A stretch of DNA of 64,000 nt from Halobacillus halophilus DSM 2266 (GTDB taxonomy: Bacteria; Bacillota; Bacilli; Bacillales; Halobacillaceae). The notes under the pieces were generated by a model. That model made no database searches. It was not told where the DNA came from and saw nothing but the letters and a program-made list of their open reading frames with translations. The translations under genes and the position numbers were made by a program. The stretch spans positions 2,728,001 through 2,792,000 of the forward strand of contig NC_017668.1 of NCBI RefSeq assembly GCF_000284515.1, read 5' to 3'. This document shows, piece by piece, positions 17,306 to 25,984 of the stretch; the stretch's first letter is position 1, and the number at the start of each line of letters is the position of its first letter.

Positions 17306-18625
17306 ATGAAGGCAGCTGCCTCACGTAAAGAGTTAATTGAAACGATCGGTTTAGAAGCGGTTCCAAAAAAAAGACAAAACACTTCATGGTATCGCTTTGC
17401 ATTTATCCAAATTGCCGTAGCGGCCAATGCAGGGAATTTTCTAGTACCTGCACTGGCCGTGCTGGAAGGTGGTCTATCCTTTTGGAACGGGGTTCTTACA
17501 ACATGTATCGGAGCAATTTTGGGTTTCTTATTTGTCTCTTATTTATCGTTACCCGGGGCTCGTTTAGGAATCCCTGCGCAATACGCCATACGCACAATTC
17601 TCGGAGTGCAGGGAGCTCGTTTTCTCTCATCTCCTATTCGAAGTATAACCTCCCTCTATTGGTTTAGCGTACAGACCATAGGCGGTACATATGTCATTCA
17701 GCAGCTTTTCATTCGGATGACAGGCCAAGAGGTGCCTTTTTTACTGTTCTCAATCCCTTTATCTATACTGATGGTAATCCTGGCCATAATAGGTTTTGAT
17801 GCTGTAAAAAAAGCCACCACTTACTTTCTTCCCCTCCTTTTACTTGGAGAGTTTACGATTATATATATATACTTTACTACAAATCACGGGGACACCGCAT
17901 GGTTTACATTCCAATTGGAGCCTATGCAGGGTTCTTTAACCACTATGTTTTTCTATGCCAGCTTGGCTTTTGTACAATATGTCTCTGGCGTAAGTGCTTC
18001 TGCCGATATGACCCGCTATGCAAAAACTCCGGCCCATGGGTTCTGGGGATTGCTCATAGGAAATGGGATCGGCTTCTTTATTACAGCCTTAATCGGGTGT
18101 GCATCCGCCTATTTATTCCATGATATTAACCCTTATGTATCTTCAAGCGGTCAAACAGACTCCCCTGTTATTATTGGTATAATCACGTTAACCGCAGTAG
18201 TGTCCATGATTTCGATTAACATTAGCAATGCTTATACCGGAGGATATAGTTTACTAAATACTTTCAGCCGTCTGACGCGCGTTCAAAGTGCGGTCATGTT
18301 TGGATTTCTAGGGGTCTTATTAAGTGGCTTCCCCTCACTGGTCAATGAAGCTGAATCTTATATTTCATTACTCGGAGGTTTGATCATACCAATTTCTGCA
18401 GTCATCTCAGGCGATTATCTAATCGTTAAACGACTGCATCTGGATAAAAAAGCTATTGAGCAATTAACGAAAACATCGAGTATTAACCCTTATGCTTTGA
18501 TTTTTATCATTCTTGGAAGTCTCATGTATTTCAGTTTTCCTGACAACTGGTCGCCTGGGTTTATCACATTTACAGTATTAATGGTTACCTATCCATGGTT
18601 TATGAAACATAAGACGTGGAGCTAG
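17306..18625 (+). CDS. NCS1 family cytosine/purine permease-like transporter
   Basis: 439 residues with about twelve transmembrane helices. The N-terminal ETIGLEAVPKKRQNTSWYRF is the cytoplasmic lead characteristic of the codB-like NCS1 group, followed by VAANAGNFLVPALAVLEGGL in helix 1. NCS1 members import nucleobases, hydantoins or thiamine precursors with H+ or Na+; the substrate is undetermined. I use ATG 17306, with GAGAGG in front, and not the in-frame start 36 codons upstream, which would run into ytkK's leader. No purine riboswitch was seen. Confidence 0.88.
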   Translation: MKAAASRKELIETIGLEAVPKKRQNTSWYRFAFIQIAVAANAGNFLVPALAVLEGGLSFWNGVLTTCIGAILGFLFVSYLSLPGARLGIPAQYAIRTILGVQGARFLSSPIRSITSLYWFSVQTIGGTYVIQQLFIRMTGQEVPFLLFSIPLSILMVILAIIGFDAVKKATTYFLPLLLLGEFTIIYIYFTTNHGDTAWFTFQLEPMQGSLTTMFFYASLAFVQYVSGVSASADMTRYAKTPAHGFWGLLIGNGIGFFITALIGCASAYLFHDINPYVSSSGQTDSPVIIGIITLTAVVSMISINISNAYTGGYSLLNTFSRLTRVQSAVMFGFLGVLLSGFPSLVNEAESYISLLGGLIIPISAVISGDYLIVKRLHLDKKAIEQLTKTSSINPYALIFIILGSLMYFSFPDNWSPGFITFTVLMVTYPWFMKHKTWS

Positions 18626-18646
18626 TAAGATCAGTAATCAAACACA

Positions 18647-18688
18647 ATAATCCCACCCCGTTTTAATAGGAGGTGGGATTATCTTTTT
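18647..18688 (+). terminator. Terminator of NCS1 permease gene
   Basis: Perfect 11-bp stem ATAATCCCACC/GGTGGGATTAT with a 14-base loop, then CTTTTT. Confidence 0.8.
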
Positions 18689-18812
18689 ACTGGCTTGACT
18701 TTTTCTTCGGCTCATCATTCTTTTTTATGGACTGATAACTTTCATTCAGTGGTGCAGTCATTTCTCTCTCTAACTTTTGTTCACGTTCTATCGGATTTTC
18801 TGGTTTCTTCAT
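18687..18812 (-). CDS. Small hydrophilic protein, 41 residues
   Basis: A short ORF read from the sequence: ATG at 18812, starting MKKPENPIEREQKLER and ending KKKSSQ with TAA at 18687-18689. AAGAGGTGAG lies four to five bases before the ATG, a strong ribosome-binding site. It is very rich in Lys, Glu and Pro, with no hydrophobic segment. I do not recognise a family. It is convergent with the NCS1 permease gene and touches its terminator. The good Shine-Dalgarno and lack of rare-codon clustering argue for a real gene. Confidence 0.6.
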   Translation of the reverse strand: MKKPENPIEREQKLEREMTAPLNESYQSIKKNDEPKKKSSQ

Positions 18813-18928
18813 TTTCTCACCTCTTTCTTAAAGTTCACAAAACTCACTAAATTATGCTTGAATTATAAGTCTAAATCAAAATAGAACATGATATAATAAA
18901 GGTGAGAAATAGGAAGGGGGCATTCATA

Positions 18929-19387
18929 ATGGCATTCGAGTACAAAGATATTGTTGTAGCAGTGGATGGTTCAGAAACCGCAGAGGGTGCTTTCAAAAAA
19001 GCAATTGATATTGCTAATCGAAATGATGCTAAGCTGGTTCTAGCACACGTAGTAGACACTCGAGCTTTTGCTACGGTAGAGGCTTACGATCGTTCTTTAG
19101 CCATACGTGCAGAAAAGTACGCGACGGATTTATTGAATGATTATAAGTCTAAAGCTGAGAAAGCCGGCCTTACCAATGTAGAAATAGTTGTGGAGTATGG
19201 TTCCCCAAAAATTAAAATTGCTAAAGATGTGGCCCCAAAACATAATGCAGACCTTATCATATGCGGGGCTACCGGTCTAAATGCCATGGAACGCTTTTTC
19301 ATTGGTAGTGTTTCCGAGCATATTACCCGTTATGCCACTTGTGATGTCCTTGTCGTACGTCCTGAAAAACCAGTTGTAGAAGAATAA
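18929..19387 (+). CDS. Universal stress protein, UspA family
   Basis: 152-residue single-domain UspA-fold protein. Following the YKDIVVAVDGSE N-terminus, the nucleotide-binding motif GATGLNAMERFFIGSVSEHI (G-x2-G-x9-G-S) is complete, so it should belong to the ATP-binding class. Role: small cytosolic protein associated with survival under stress or starvation. ATG at 18929 has GGAAGGGGG upstream; the in-frame GTG nine codons earlier lacks one. A TATAAT at 18892-18897 may be its -10, but I see no good -35. It shares a perfect terminator with moaB. Confidence 0.92.
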   Translation: MAFEYKDIVVAVDGSETAEGAFKKAIDIANRNDAKLVLAHVVDTRAFATVEAYDRSLAIRAEKYATDLLNDYKSKAEKAGLTNVEIVVEYGSPKIKIAKDVAPKHNADLIICGATGLNAMERFFIGSVSEHITRYATCDVLVVRPEKPVVEE

Positions 19388-19426
19388 TAATAACCCCCAT
19401 CTTAATTGATGGGGGTTATTATTATT
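19383..19426. terminator. Shared bidirectional terminator, usp / moaB
   Basis: Perfect 19-bp stem (19383-19401 with 19408-19426), core AACCCCCATC/GATGGGGGTT, loop TTAATT. Both genes' stop codons lie within the stem. Confidence 0.9.
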
Positions 19427-19937
19427 CTTCTTTATTAATTTCTCGTACAACATGCGAGATTTCCGGCAGTATCAGACGGTCCATAGCGAGTTTTACCGCA
19501 CCGCTTGACCCTGGCATCGAAAAAATAGCTGTTTTCTCACTAACTCCTGCAGTTGCTCGAGATAAAAGAGCAGCTGAACCTATATCTTCATTATAGCTCA
19601 GCATGCGGAATAGCTCACCGAAACCGGGGATCTCTTTTGTAATTAATGCTTGAACGGCTTCAATCGTCACATCTCGCTCTGCAATACCCGTTCCTCCATT
19701 TAAGAGAACTACGTCTATATCCGGGTCAGTCAATCCTAGTTTAACAGCCTCTGCTATTCTCTTTTGATCATCCTTAACAATCTTATATTCATTAACCCTG
19801 TGCTGAGATTTTTCTGTAAGTTTTTCGATAATAATCTTTCCGCTTTTATCTGTATCTATATTTCGTGTATCACTTATGGTAAGAACCATGCATCTTACCG
19901 ATGAAGGAGCTTCTCTTTTATGATCTTCGACTGCCAT
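19422..19937 (-). CDS. moaB: Molybdenum cofactor biosynthesis protein MoaB
   Basis: 171-residue molybdopterin-adenylyltransferase-fold protein (MoaB/MogA type) that handles molybdopterin late in cofactor synthesis. Signatures are CMVLTISDTRNIDTDKSG (about 16-33), LLNGGTGIAERD (about 80-91) with the substrate-binding Gly-Gly-Thr-Gly, and FSMPGSSGAVKLA (about 140-152). ATG at 19937, overlapping the EcsC-family gene upstream by 20 bases, so the two are coupled. No other moa or moe genes are in this window. Confidence 0.92.
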   Translation of the reverse strand: MAVEDHKREAPSSVRCMVLTISDTRNIDTDKSGKIIIEKLTEKSQHRVNEYKIVKDDQKRIAEAVKLGLTDPDIDVVLLNGGTGIAERDVTIEAVQALITKEIPGFGELFRMLSYNEDIGSAALLSRATAGVSEKTAIFSMPGSSGAVKLAMDRLILPEISHVVREINKEE

Positions 19938-20769
19938 CACGCTCTTCCCCCTTATGATCCAGCAAGTACCGATATTGATAAAATTTCATTGCAAAATCAG
20001 TTACTTGTCTTGTTAAATGGTAATTGGAATAAGCTCCTATCGCTATACTTATAAAAGGAAGACCCTGAAAGATTTTTTTGCGGAACATTACAATAAACAT
20101 CGATTTGAAACATTGTTTAATGGGCTGTTCAAGCCATGATTCATTTGTAAGCTGATCGTTCCCTTCAAAAACATAAGGATGTTCATTACGATTTACTTCA
20201 TCCATCAACTCATCCCACGCGTGGACCTGAAGCCGTTTAGGCAGCGTAGCTGCGTGAAAAACCTTTAGAGAAATCATCATTTCATAAGGGTGATTCATTT
20301 CATGACCAAAAGTCAAACCAATCAACTGCACGGCACGAATGTTCATTACCATCATTAGAGGATAGTCAAGCCCGAGTAACAGCCACCCTCCTGTACCGGT
20401 CAGTCCGCCTTGCGCAAAAGAGTACAGCCTGCCTCTTGCAATTTGCTGCTGAGCAATGTAACTTAGCTGATCTACACTAAGCATCCTCTTCATGTCTGTA
20501 ATGTTCTCAATTTCTTCTGAGAATACCCGGCCTACAGATAAAATCCGCTGCCTTGCTTCATTCTGAAAAGATGTGCCTTGCAAAAAAGCGTGCGTATGAA
20601 AAAACCAAGCGTCGAGTTTTGAAAAAAACTTTTCCTTTACGTCTGGATCCAAATTATAAAAACTTTGGTTGATCCAATCATCATAAATCATTTCAAAGTC
20701 GTTGGGCTGGTACCCCCGGTACTGCTCAAGCCAACTATCTACATCTTTTGCTACCCGTTCATAAGTCAT
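19918..20769 (-). CDS. EcsC family protein
   Basis: 283 residues with the EcsC domain over most of the length. The segment RGRLYSFAQGGLTGTGGWLLLGLDYPLMM (shown here in parts: FAQGGLTGTGGW and GLDYPLMMVMNI) is the family's glycine-rich hydrophobic hairpin. EcsC-like proteins associate with membranes and are often near ABC-transporter or protein-secretion genes; the biochemical role is unknown. I start at ATG 20769, with a G7 tract eight bases upstream. It overlaps moaB at its 3' end. No Ecs transporter genes are adjacent. Confidence 0.82.
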   Translation of the reverse strand: MTYERVAKDVDSWLEQYRGYQPNDFEMIYDDWINQSFYNLDPDVKEKFFSKLDAWFFHTHAFLQGTSFQNEARQRILSVGRVFSEEIENITDMKRMLSVDQLSYIAQQQIARGRLYSFAQGGLTGTGGWLLLGLDYPLMMVMNIRAVQLIGLTFGHEMNHPYEMMISLKVFHAATLPKRLQVHAWDELMDEVNRNEHPYVFEGNDQLTNESWLEQPIKQCFKSMFIVMFRKKIFQGLPFISIAIGAYSNYHLTRQVTDFAMKFYQYRYLLDHKGEERDGSRRS

Positions 20770-20822
20770 GAACAACACCCCCCCACCGGTTCACTCTTCT
20801 TATTATTGTAGCCCGAATGTTC

Positions 20823-20868
20823 AAAAAAAAGCAATGGCTCTCTGATTGATTCAGAAGCCATTGCTTTT
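20823..20868 (-). terminator. Terminator of ackA
   Basis: Perfect 13-bp stem AAAAGCAATGGCT/AGCCATTGCTTTT (20827-20839, 20856-20868), with an eight-T tail on the minus strand. Confidence 0.88.
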
Positions 20869-20874
20869 AAATAT

Positions 20875-22065
20875 TTATAGTCCTTTTTCTACTGTATCAC
20901 GAGCAATCATAACTTCCTCATTGGTTGGAATGACCATAACTTTTACCGGGGAATGAGGGTAGTTAACGAATGCTTCTTTACCGCGAATCTGATTTAGAGA
21001 TGGGTCCCAATACACTCCCATAAACTCTAGACCTTTTAATACGCGCTCCCGCATGGTATAACTGTTTTCACCTACGCCGGCAGTGAAAATGATTCCATCA
21101 ATTCCATGCATACGTGCGGCATAGGAACCAATATACTTGTGGATGCGTGCAGCAAATACTTCAAGAGCCAGCTCCGCACGCTCATCTCCTTCACTTGCTC
21201 GGATCTCAATGTCCCGAAGGTCACTTGAAAAACCGGAAAGGGCTAGCATACCACTCTCTTTATTTAATACATTCATAACTTCATTCGCTGTCTTTCCTGT
21301 CTTCTCCATAATAAAAGGTATGAGGGCTGGGTCAATATTTCCGGAACGAGTCCCCATTGTTACACCAGCAAGTGGTGTAAAGCCCATGGAAGTATCAATC
21401 GATTTCCCGCCTTCGATTGCAGCGATACTTGCTCCATTGCCTAAGTGGCATGATAACAGTCGCAGCTGTTCTACAGGGCGTCCCATCATCTCTGACGCAC
21501 GCTCTGATACATATTTATGAGATGTACCGTGAAAGCCGTATTTACGAATGCCATAGTCCTCATAATATTCATAAGGAAGGCTGTAAAGATAGGATTGTTC
21601 CGGCATGGACTGGTGGAAGGCTGTATCAAATACTGCAACGTGAGGGACTTCCGGAAGAACCTCGCGGAATGCGCGAATTCCAGTCAGGTTTGCCGGATTA
21701 TGCAACGGGGCAAGATCTGACACTTCCTCAATTTCCTGAATGACCTGGTCTGTTATTAACACAGATTCACTAAAACGTTCTCCTCCGTGAACTACACGGT
21801 GGCCCACGCCATTAATTTCATCTAAAGAATCGATTACGCCATTAGATGTTAATTTATCAAGAAGAATTTTGACCGCTTCTCCGTGATCTGGAATATCAGT
21901 AACTGTCTTATCTTTTTCATCATTCACTTCAATTGTAAATACCGCATCCTCAAGTCCGATACGCTCTACTAACCCTTTAGTAATTACAGTTTCTTCAGGC
22001 ATGTCAATCAATTGAAATTTTAGTGATGAACTGCCTGCATTTATAGCAAGAATTTTATTACTCAA
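20875..22065 (-). CDS. ackA: Acetate kinase
   Basis: Makes ATP and acetate from acetyl phosphate in overflow metabolism. At 396 residues it has the family length. It is an ASKHA-fold enzyme with the N-terminal [23 protein letters not shown] (about 87-96), the [11 protein letters not shown] substrate segment, GFHGTSHKY (about 172-180), HLGNGASI and the C-terminal FTAGVGENS. The start is TTG at 22065, with AAGGGG ten bases upstream. It lies downstream of ytxK but has its own promoter and a cre-like site, which suggests CcpA activation as in B. subtilis. Confidence 0.97.
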   Translation of the reverse strand: MSNKILAINAGSSSLKFQLIDMPEETVITKGLVERIGLEDAVFTIEVNDEKDKTVTDIPDHGEAVKILLDKLTSNGVIDSLDEINGVGHRVVHGGERFSESVLITDQVIQEIEEVSDLAPLHNPANLTGIRAFREVLPEVPHVAVFDTAFHQSMPEQSYLYSLPYEYYEDYGIRKYGFHGTSHKYVSERASEMMGRPVEQLRLLSCHLGNGASIAAIEGGKSIDTSMGFTPLAGVTMGTRSGNIDPALIPFIMEKTGKTANEVMNVLNKESGMLALSGFSSDLRDIEIRASEGDERAELALEVFAARIHKYIGSYAARMHGIDGIIFTAGVGENSYTMRERVLKGLEFMGVYWDPSLNQIRGKEAFVNYPHSPVKVMVIPTNEEVMIARDTVEKGL

Positions 22066-22112
22066 CGTTGCTCATCCCCTTACAATTAGGTTCGTATGTT
22101 TCTACCACTACC

Positions 22113-22141
22113 ATTTAACCACCCGTTCTCCTCATTTTCAA
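22113..22141 (-). promoter_or_regulatory. Sigma-A promoter of ackA
   Basis: TTGAAA (22136-22141), 17-base spacer, TTAAAT (22113-22118) on the minus strand. The predicted start is near 22106, about 40 bases before the TTG. Confidence 0.6.
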
Positions 22142-22154
22142 GGTAGAAAGAATA

Positions 22155-22168
22155 TGATAACGTTTACT
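22155..22168 (-). promoter_or_regulatory. cre (CcpA) site upstream of ackA
   Basis: AGTAAACGTTATCA on the minus strand differs from TGWAANCGNTNWCA only at the first base. Its centre lies about 55 bases upstream of the predicted ackA start, the activating geometry known for B. subtilis ackA. Confidence 0.7.
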
Positions 22169-22187
22169 TCTTATATTCGTTATTTTC

Positions 22188-23180
22188 TCACAATTGTGCC
22201 GTTTTATATTCATCAAACCATTGATTCATTTGACCGAGTATGTCGCCCATAGCGTTTGGATTTTTAAAGGATGGAAGCTTTACAAGCAGCGCCTGCTTCG
22301 GCGGCTTAGTTTCCGGACCTTTCTTCTGAAGGATCAGAATACTTTTACCATGCTTTTCATTTTTGAATAGCGAATCAGATAGCTGAAGCATTCCGACTAT
22401 ATGAGCATTTTCCCTTAAAAAGGTGTTCAGTTCCCGCGACTGGTCACTTTCAAATAAAAAGTTTGGGACGATAAACATTAAATAACCGCCCTCTTTCGTG
22501 TAGTTCAACCCTTGTTCAATGAACAAGTGATGCGCATAGGAATGCCCCTCTTCAGCTTTTAGCTGATAACGGGAAGCCTGTACATCGTCTGGATAATAAC
22601 CTACCGGAAGATCAGCCAGAACAAAATCGACGGGCTCCATCAGGAAAGGTTGCAAACTATCCTGGTGGAAGAACTCAATATTGTTCTTTTGTAAGTTGGC
22701 ATTGGTTACGGCTAACTGTATGAGCGTAGGATCCACCTCACTTGCATATGCTGTTAATGGCATTTCAAGCTGGTTCATTACAGAAGTAATTAAATTTCCT
22801 GAACCTGAGGCAGGATCAAAAAGCTTCAGGTTTTCTTCGTTATCAATGAGTTTAGAAGCCAAATAGCCCATAAACATCGCGACAGAATCAGGAGTGATTA
22901 AATGCTGCTGCTGTGTTGCTCCTTTCATACCTTTTAAGATAGCAAGCTGTACGGCTTTTCGAATTTCTTCTTTTTCAAAATTATCCTTATTGATCTTCGT
23001 AAGCTCATTGGTAAGCTTCGTTTGAAGTTCTTTGCTCATATCCTTAAAAGGCTGTCCATTGAACAAAATATCTAAGGTTTCAGCAATGGCTTCCAAATAA
23101 GTAATATTCATATCTTTAGAAATGGTATCAGCTGTTTCATCTACCCACTGAAATAGTTTTTCTACTTGTTCTTGCTTCAT
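22188..23180 (-). CDS. ytxK: Class I SAM methyltransferase-like protein YtxK
   Basis: 330 residues resembling the N6-adenine methyltransferase part of type I restriction enzymes. The helical N-terminus (about 1-100) is followed by the SAM motif FDPASGSGNLI (about 120-130). The catalytic motif reads DLPVGYYP in place of the usual (D/N)PP(Y/F), a variant seen throughout the YtxK family, so the substrate may not be DNA adenine. No specificity or restriction subunit lies nearby. ATG at 23180, with GGAG seven bases upstream; the ATG two codons earlier is too close to it. Upstream of ackA, as in Bacillus. Confidence 0.9.
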   Translation of the reverse strand: MKQEQVEKLFQWVDETADTISKDMNITYLEAIAETLDILFNGQPFKDMSKELQTKLTNELTKINKDNFEKEEIRKAVQLAILKGMKGATQQQHLITPDSVAMFMGYLASKLIDNEENLKLFDPASGSGNLITSVMNQLEMPLTAYASEVDPTLIQLAVTNANLQKNNIEFFHQDSLQPFLMEPVDFVLADLPVGYYPDDVQASRYQLKAEEGHSYAHHLFIEQGLNYTKEGGYLMFIVPNFLFESDQSRELNTFLRENAHIVGMLQLSDSLFKNEKHGKSILILQKKGPETKPPKQALLVKLPSFKNPNAMGDILGQMNQWFDEYKTAQL

Positions 23181-23418
23181 CTTCATTCTCCTTTTCAGCC
23201 TGCCTGGTCAACACAAGAAATTGACGCATTTACTTGAAACAGTAATGCGCCAGCTTGTTTGTGTTTGCGCTGTTCCGAATTAAAGTCTACCCCCACCATA
23301 TCGAATAATGGAGCGGGTTTCAACAATACGCTACTTTACCGATTAGTTTGAAAATTGTGTGCGGGAAGAGCATTATAATGATAAAATGACGATAAAGAAT
23401 ACATAAGGAGGAAGTTTT

Positions 23419-24222
23419 ATGGCTGAACAACGTAGAAACCTATACTTTTATTATCACCCGAACCAGGAGCTGGATGAGAAACTTAAACCACTCTATCAAT
23501 TAGCAAGAGATAAAGACTTTTCCATCGTGGAAGACTCCAAAAATGCAAATATTATTGTAGCTGTCGGTGGCGATGGGACATTTTTACAGGCTGTGCGAAA
23601 TACTGGATTCAGACAAGATTGCCTCTATGTTGGAATACGAAGTCAAAATGAAGCAGGCCTTTATTGCGACTTTAGTATAGACAATCATGATGAAATGGTC
23701 GAAGCAATGGAAAATGCCGAAGTGGAAGTTCGTAGATTTCCAATTATTGAAGCAACTGTCAATAATGAATCCACCTTCTATTGTTTAAATGAATGCAGTG
23801 TGCGGTCCACTTTAATTAAATCCATTGATGTAGATGTCTATATTGATGACCTTCTCTTCGAAACATTCAGGGGAGATGGGCTTATCGTAGCCACTCCTAC
23901 TGGCAGTACCGGTTATAATAAGTCCACAAAAGGCGCTGTAGTAGATCCCAAGTTACCATGTTTCCAGGTTAGTGAACTAGCTTCCTTAAACAACAATCGC
24001 TTTAGAACTCTGGGCTCTTCTTTTATTTTAAGCGGTGAGCGCACATTAAAACTGCATGTTAGACAGGATGGAAATGACTATCCGATTATCGGCATGGATA
24101 ATGAGGCTTTTTCAATTCGTAATATCTATGATGTTACGGTTCGCCTAAGTGATCAGGTGGTAAAAACCGTCAAGTTGAAAAACAATTCTTACTGGGACCG
24201 TGTCAAGCGCACCTTCCTTTAA
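23419..24222 (+). CDS. ppnKB: NAD kinase (second Bacillus type)
   Basis: Phosphorylates NAD to NADP. 267 residues with the ATP/polyphosphate motif GGDGT at 50-54, the LNECS motif near 125, GDGLIVATPTGSTGYNKS (about 155-172), and a C-terminal beta-sandwich with GMDNEAF. It matches YtdI, the second of two NAD kinases found in many Bacilli. AAGGAGG precedes the ATG at 23419. Monocistronic, with a strong terminator shared with ytcJ. The 230-bp upstream gap holds an imperfect hairpin (about 23220-23270) but no clear gene. Confidence 0.93.
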   Translation: MAEQRRNLYFYYHPNQELDEKLKPLYQLARDKDFSIVEDSKNANIIVAVGGDGTFLQAVRNTGFRQDCLYVGIRSQNEAGLYCDFSIDNHDEMVEAMENAEVEVRRFPIIEATVNNESTFYCLNECSVRSTLIKSIDVDVYIDDLLFETFRGDGLIVATPTGSTGYNKSTKGAVVDPKLPCFQVSELASLNNNRFRTLGSSFILSGERTLKLHVRQDGNDYPIIGMDNEAFSIRNIYDVTVRLSDQVVKTVKLKNNSYWDRVKRTFL

Positions 24223-24240
24223 TAATATTATAATAAGTAA

Positions 24241-24277
24241 AATCCGGAGCGGCAGATCCCGCTCCGGATTTTTTTAA
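24241..24277. terminator. Terminator, NAD kinase / ytcJ
   Basis: Perfect 12-bp stem AATCCGGAGCGG/CCGCTCCGGATT with loop CAGATC and a T tail on the plus strand. Confidence 0.88.
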
Positions 24278-25860
24278 CGTTGGTAGACAATTTCCTCATC
24301 TACTACTGTCATCGTAACAGTAGCATCGGCCAATTCATGAGGCTTTAGCGCAAAAAGATCGCGATCAAGGATAGTAAAATCTGCAATATAACCTGACTTT
24401 ATGACTCCTTGCGTATCCTCTCTTGCAATGGCCATAGCACTTCCTTTCGTATATAAAGATATGGCTTCAAAGACCGAAAGTTTTTCTTCAGCTTGATACA
24501 CCAAATGATCGTATGTGGCTCTTCGATCTACAGCAGCCCGAATGCCCAATAAAGGATTAATTTCTTCAATAGGAGCGTCAGAACCTCCTGCACACATAAT
24601 TCCAGCATCCATCAGAGTCTTCCAGGAATAAGAGTTTTTAAGTCTTACATTTCCTATCCGTTCCATGACCCAGGGAAAATCAGAAGCTACAAAAGTTGGT
24701 TGTATATCAAGTACAACATTCATATTTTTAAGTTTCTGAATTAGGTCTGGTCTTAAAATCTGAGCATGGATGATTCGATCCCTTTCTCCTGTATGAAGTG
24801 GAGCAGCTTCTATGGCTTGAATAACTGCCTCGACTGCCCGATCTCCAATTGCATGAACAGCTATAGGCATCAGACGTTTACGTGCCTTCTTAACTAATGA
24901 AGTCAATTGCTCCTGAGTATGGATAGGTACACCAAAGTTTCCAGGATCATCTGAATAGGCCTCCGACAACCAGGCAGTCCTACCTCCAAGAGCTCCATCG
25001 GAGAAGATTTTTAGCGCCCCCAACTCTACAAAATCTGTTCCTTTCTTGTAGCCAAGAGACTCTTCGTCCATTTGTTCGACTACTCCATTATGAACAAGTA
25101 AATGGGCTCTAAACTTCAATTTTGAATCATTAATCACATCGGTATAGGCGTCGAATGTTTTTTTAAATCCCCCATAATAATTCAGGTCTTCACTGTGCCC
25201 TCCAACGAGGCCGTATTTATGCATATCCCTCACGGCAAGCTCTGTAGCTTTTCTTAAATAATCTTTCGTTACTTCTGGCATTGCTTTTTTAATCATATCC
25301 TGAGCCTTCTCATGGAAGAATCCAGTAGCGTGTCCTTCATCATCCCTCACAATCACACCACCTTGAGGATCAGGTGTGCTTCTTTCAACCCCGGCAAGCT
25401 TCATAGCCTCAGAATTGGCAAGTACAGCATGCCTGCATACTCTTGTGAGCATCATTGGATGCTTGGAAGATATTTCGTCCAGTTCGTCTTTATGTATGAT
25501 TCGTTTATTTTCCCATTGATTTTCATTCCATCCATCACCAATAATCCACTCTCCGGGATTTAACTGTTCCGCATGAAGCTTCAAAGCCTGTTTCACTTCT
25601 TCAGCTGATTTCATGAATGTTAAATCAAGGCGCATCAACCGCTCTCCATGTCCGATAATATGGAGATGGCTGTCAGTGAACCCTGGATACATAACCGCTC
25701 CTTTTAAATCATGTTCTTCTGTAATTTCATTCTTATAGGTTTTATATAGATCTTGAGTATCCCCAACCTCCAGTATCTTTCCATTCTTTGTAACAACCGC
25801 TTCTACCCAGACGCCTTCTTTTTCCATCGTGTAGATTTTCCCACCATACCAAAGTTTCAC
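24274..25860 (-). CDS. ytcJ: Amidohydrolase family protein YtcJ
   Basis: 528-residue metal-dependent hydrolase of the amidohydrolase superfamily, YtcJ/exoenzyme-regulatory type. The metal motif is GFTDSHLHIIGHG (about 58-70). The middle has LGALKIFSDGALGGRTAWL, further His ligands lie in AVHAIGDRAVE and IIHAQIL, and the last Asp in GGSDAPIEEINPL. The C-terminal beta-sandwich ends in ADFTILDRD. Substrate is unknown. GTG at 25860, with GGAGAGG about ten bases upstream. It stands alone between the NAD kinase gene and thiI. Confidence 0.92.
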   Translation of the reverse strand: MKLWYGGKIYTMEKEGVWVEAVVTKNGKILEVGDTQDLYKTYKNEITEEHDLKGAVMYPGFTDSHLHIIGHGERLMRLDLTFMKSAEEVKQALKLHAEQLNPGEWIIGDGWNENQWENKRIIHKDELDEISSKHPMMLTRVCRHAVLANSEAMKLAGVERSTPDPQGGVIVRDDEGHATGFFHEKAQDMIKKAMPEVTKDYLRKATELAVRDMHKYGLVGGHSEDLNYYGGFKKTFDAYTDVINDSKLKFRAHLLVHNGVVEQMDEESLGYKKGTDFVELGALKIFSDGALGGRTAWLSEAYSDDPGNFGVPIHTQEQLTSLVKKARKRLMPIAVHAIGDRAVEAVIQAIEAAPLHTGERDRIIHAQILRPDLIQKLKNMNVVLDIQPTFVASDFPWVMERIGNVRLKNSYSWKTLMDAGIMCAGGSDAPIEEINPLLGIRAAVDRRATYDHLVYQAEEKLSVFEAISLYTKGSAMAIAREDTQGVIKSGYIADFTILDRDLFALKPHELADATVTMTVVDEEIVYQR

Positions 25861-25933
25861 ATCTATCCATCCTCTCCAGTTATATGATTGCTTGATCTAT
25901 ATACTCATCATAAATCAATAACTCCATATATAG

Positions 25934-25967
25934 AAAGAAGATGCTTCACCTCATTCTCAGCATCTTC
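25934..25967 (-). terminator. Possible terminator of thiI
   Basis: Stem GAAGATGC/GCATCTTC with flanking AAA/TT pairs and a 15-base loop, just after the thiI stop. The minus-strand tail (CTTTCTATA) is weak. Confidence 0.5.
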
Positions 25968-25984
25968 TTCTTTACTTTATTAAA

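Noticed and set aside
22188-23180. YtxK as part of a restriction-modification system
   Set aside because: No specificity or restriction subunit nearby, a variant catalytic motif, and conserved pairing with ackA point to a housekeeping family.
23215-23275. Possible riboswitch between ytxK and the NAD kinase gene
   Set aside because: Only an imperfect hairpin (GCATTTACT / AGTAATGC) is visible, with no known riboswitch motif and no terminator arrangement.
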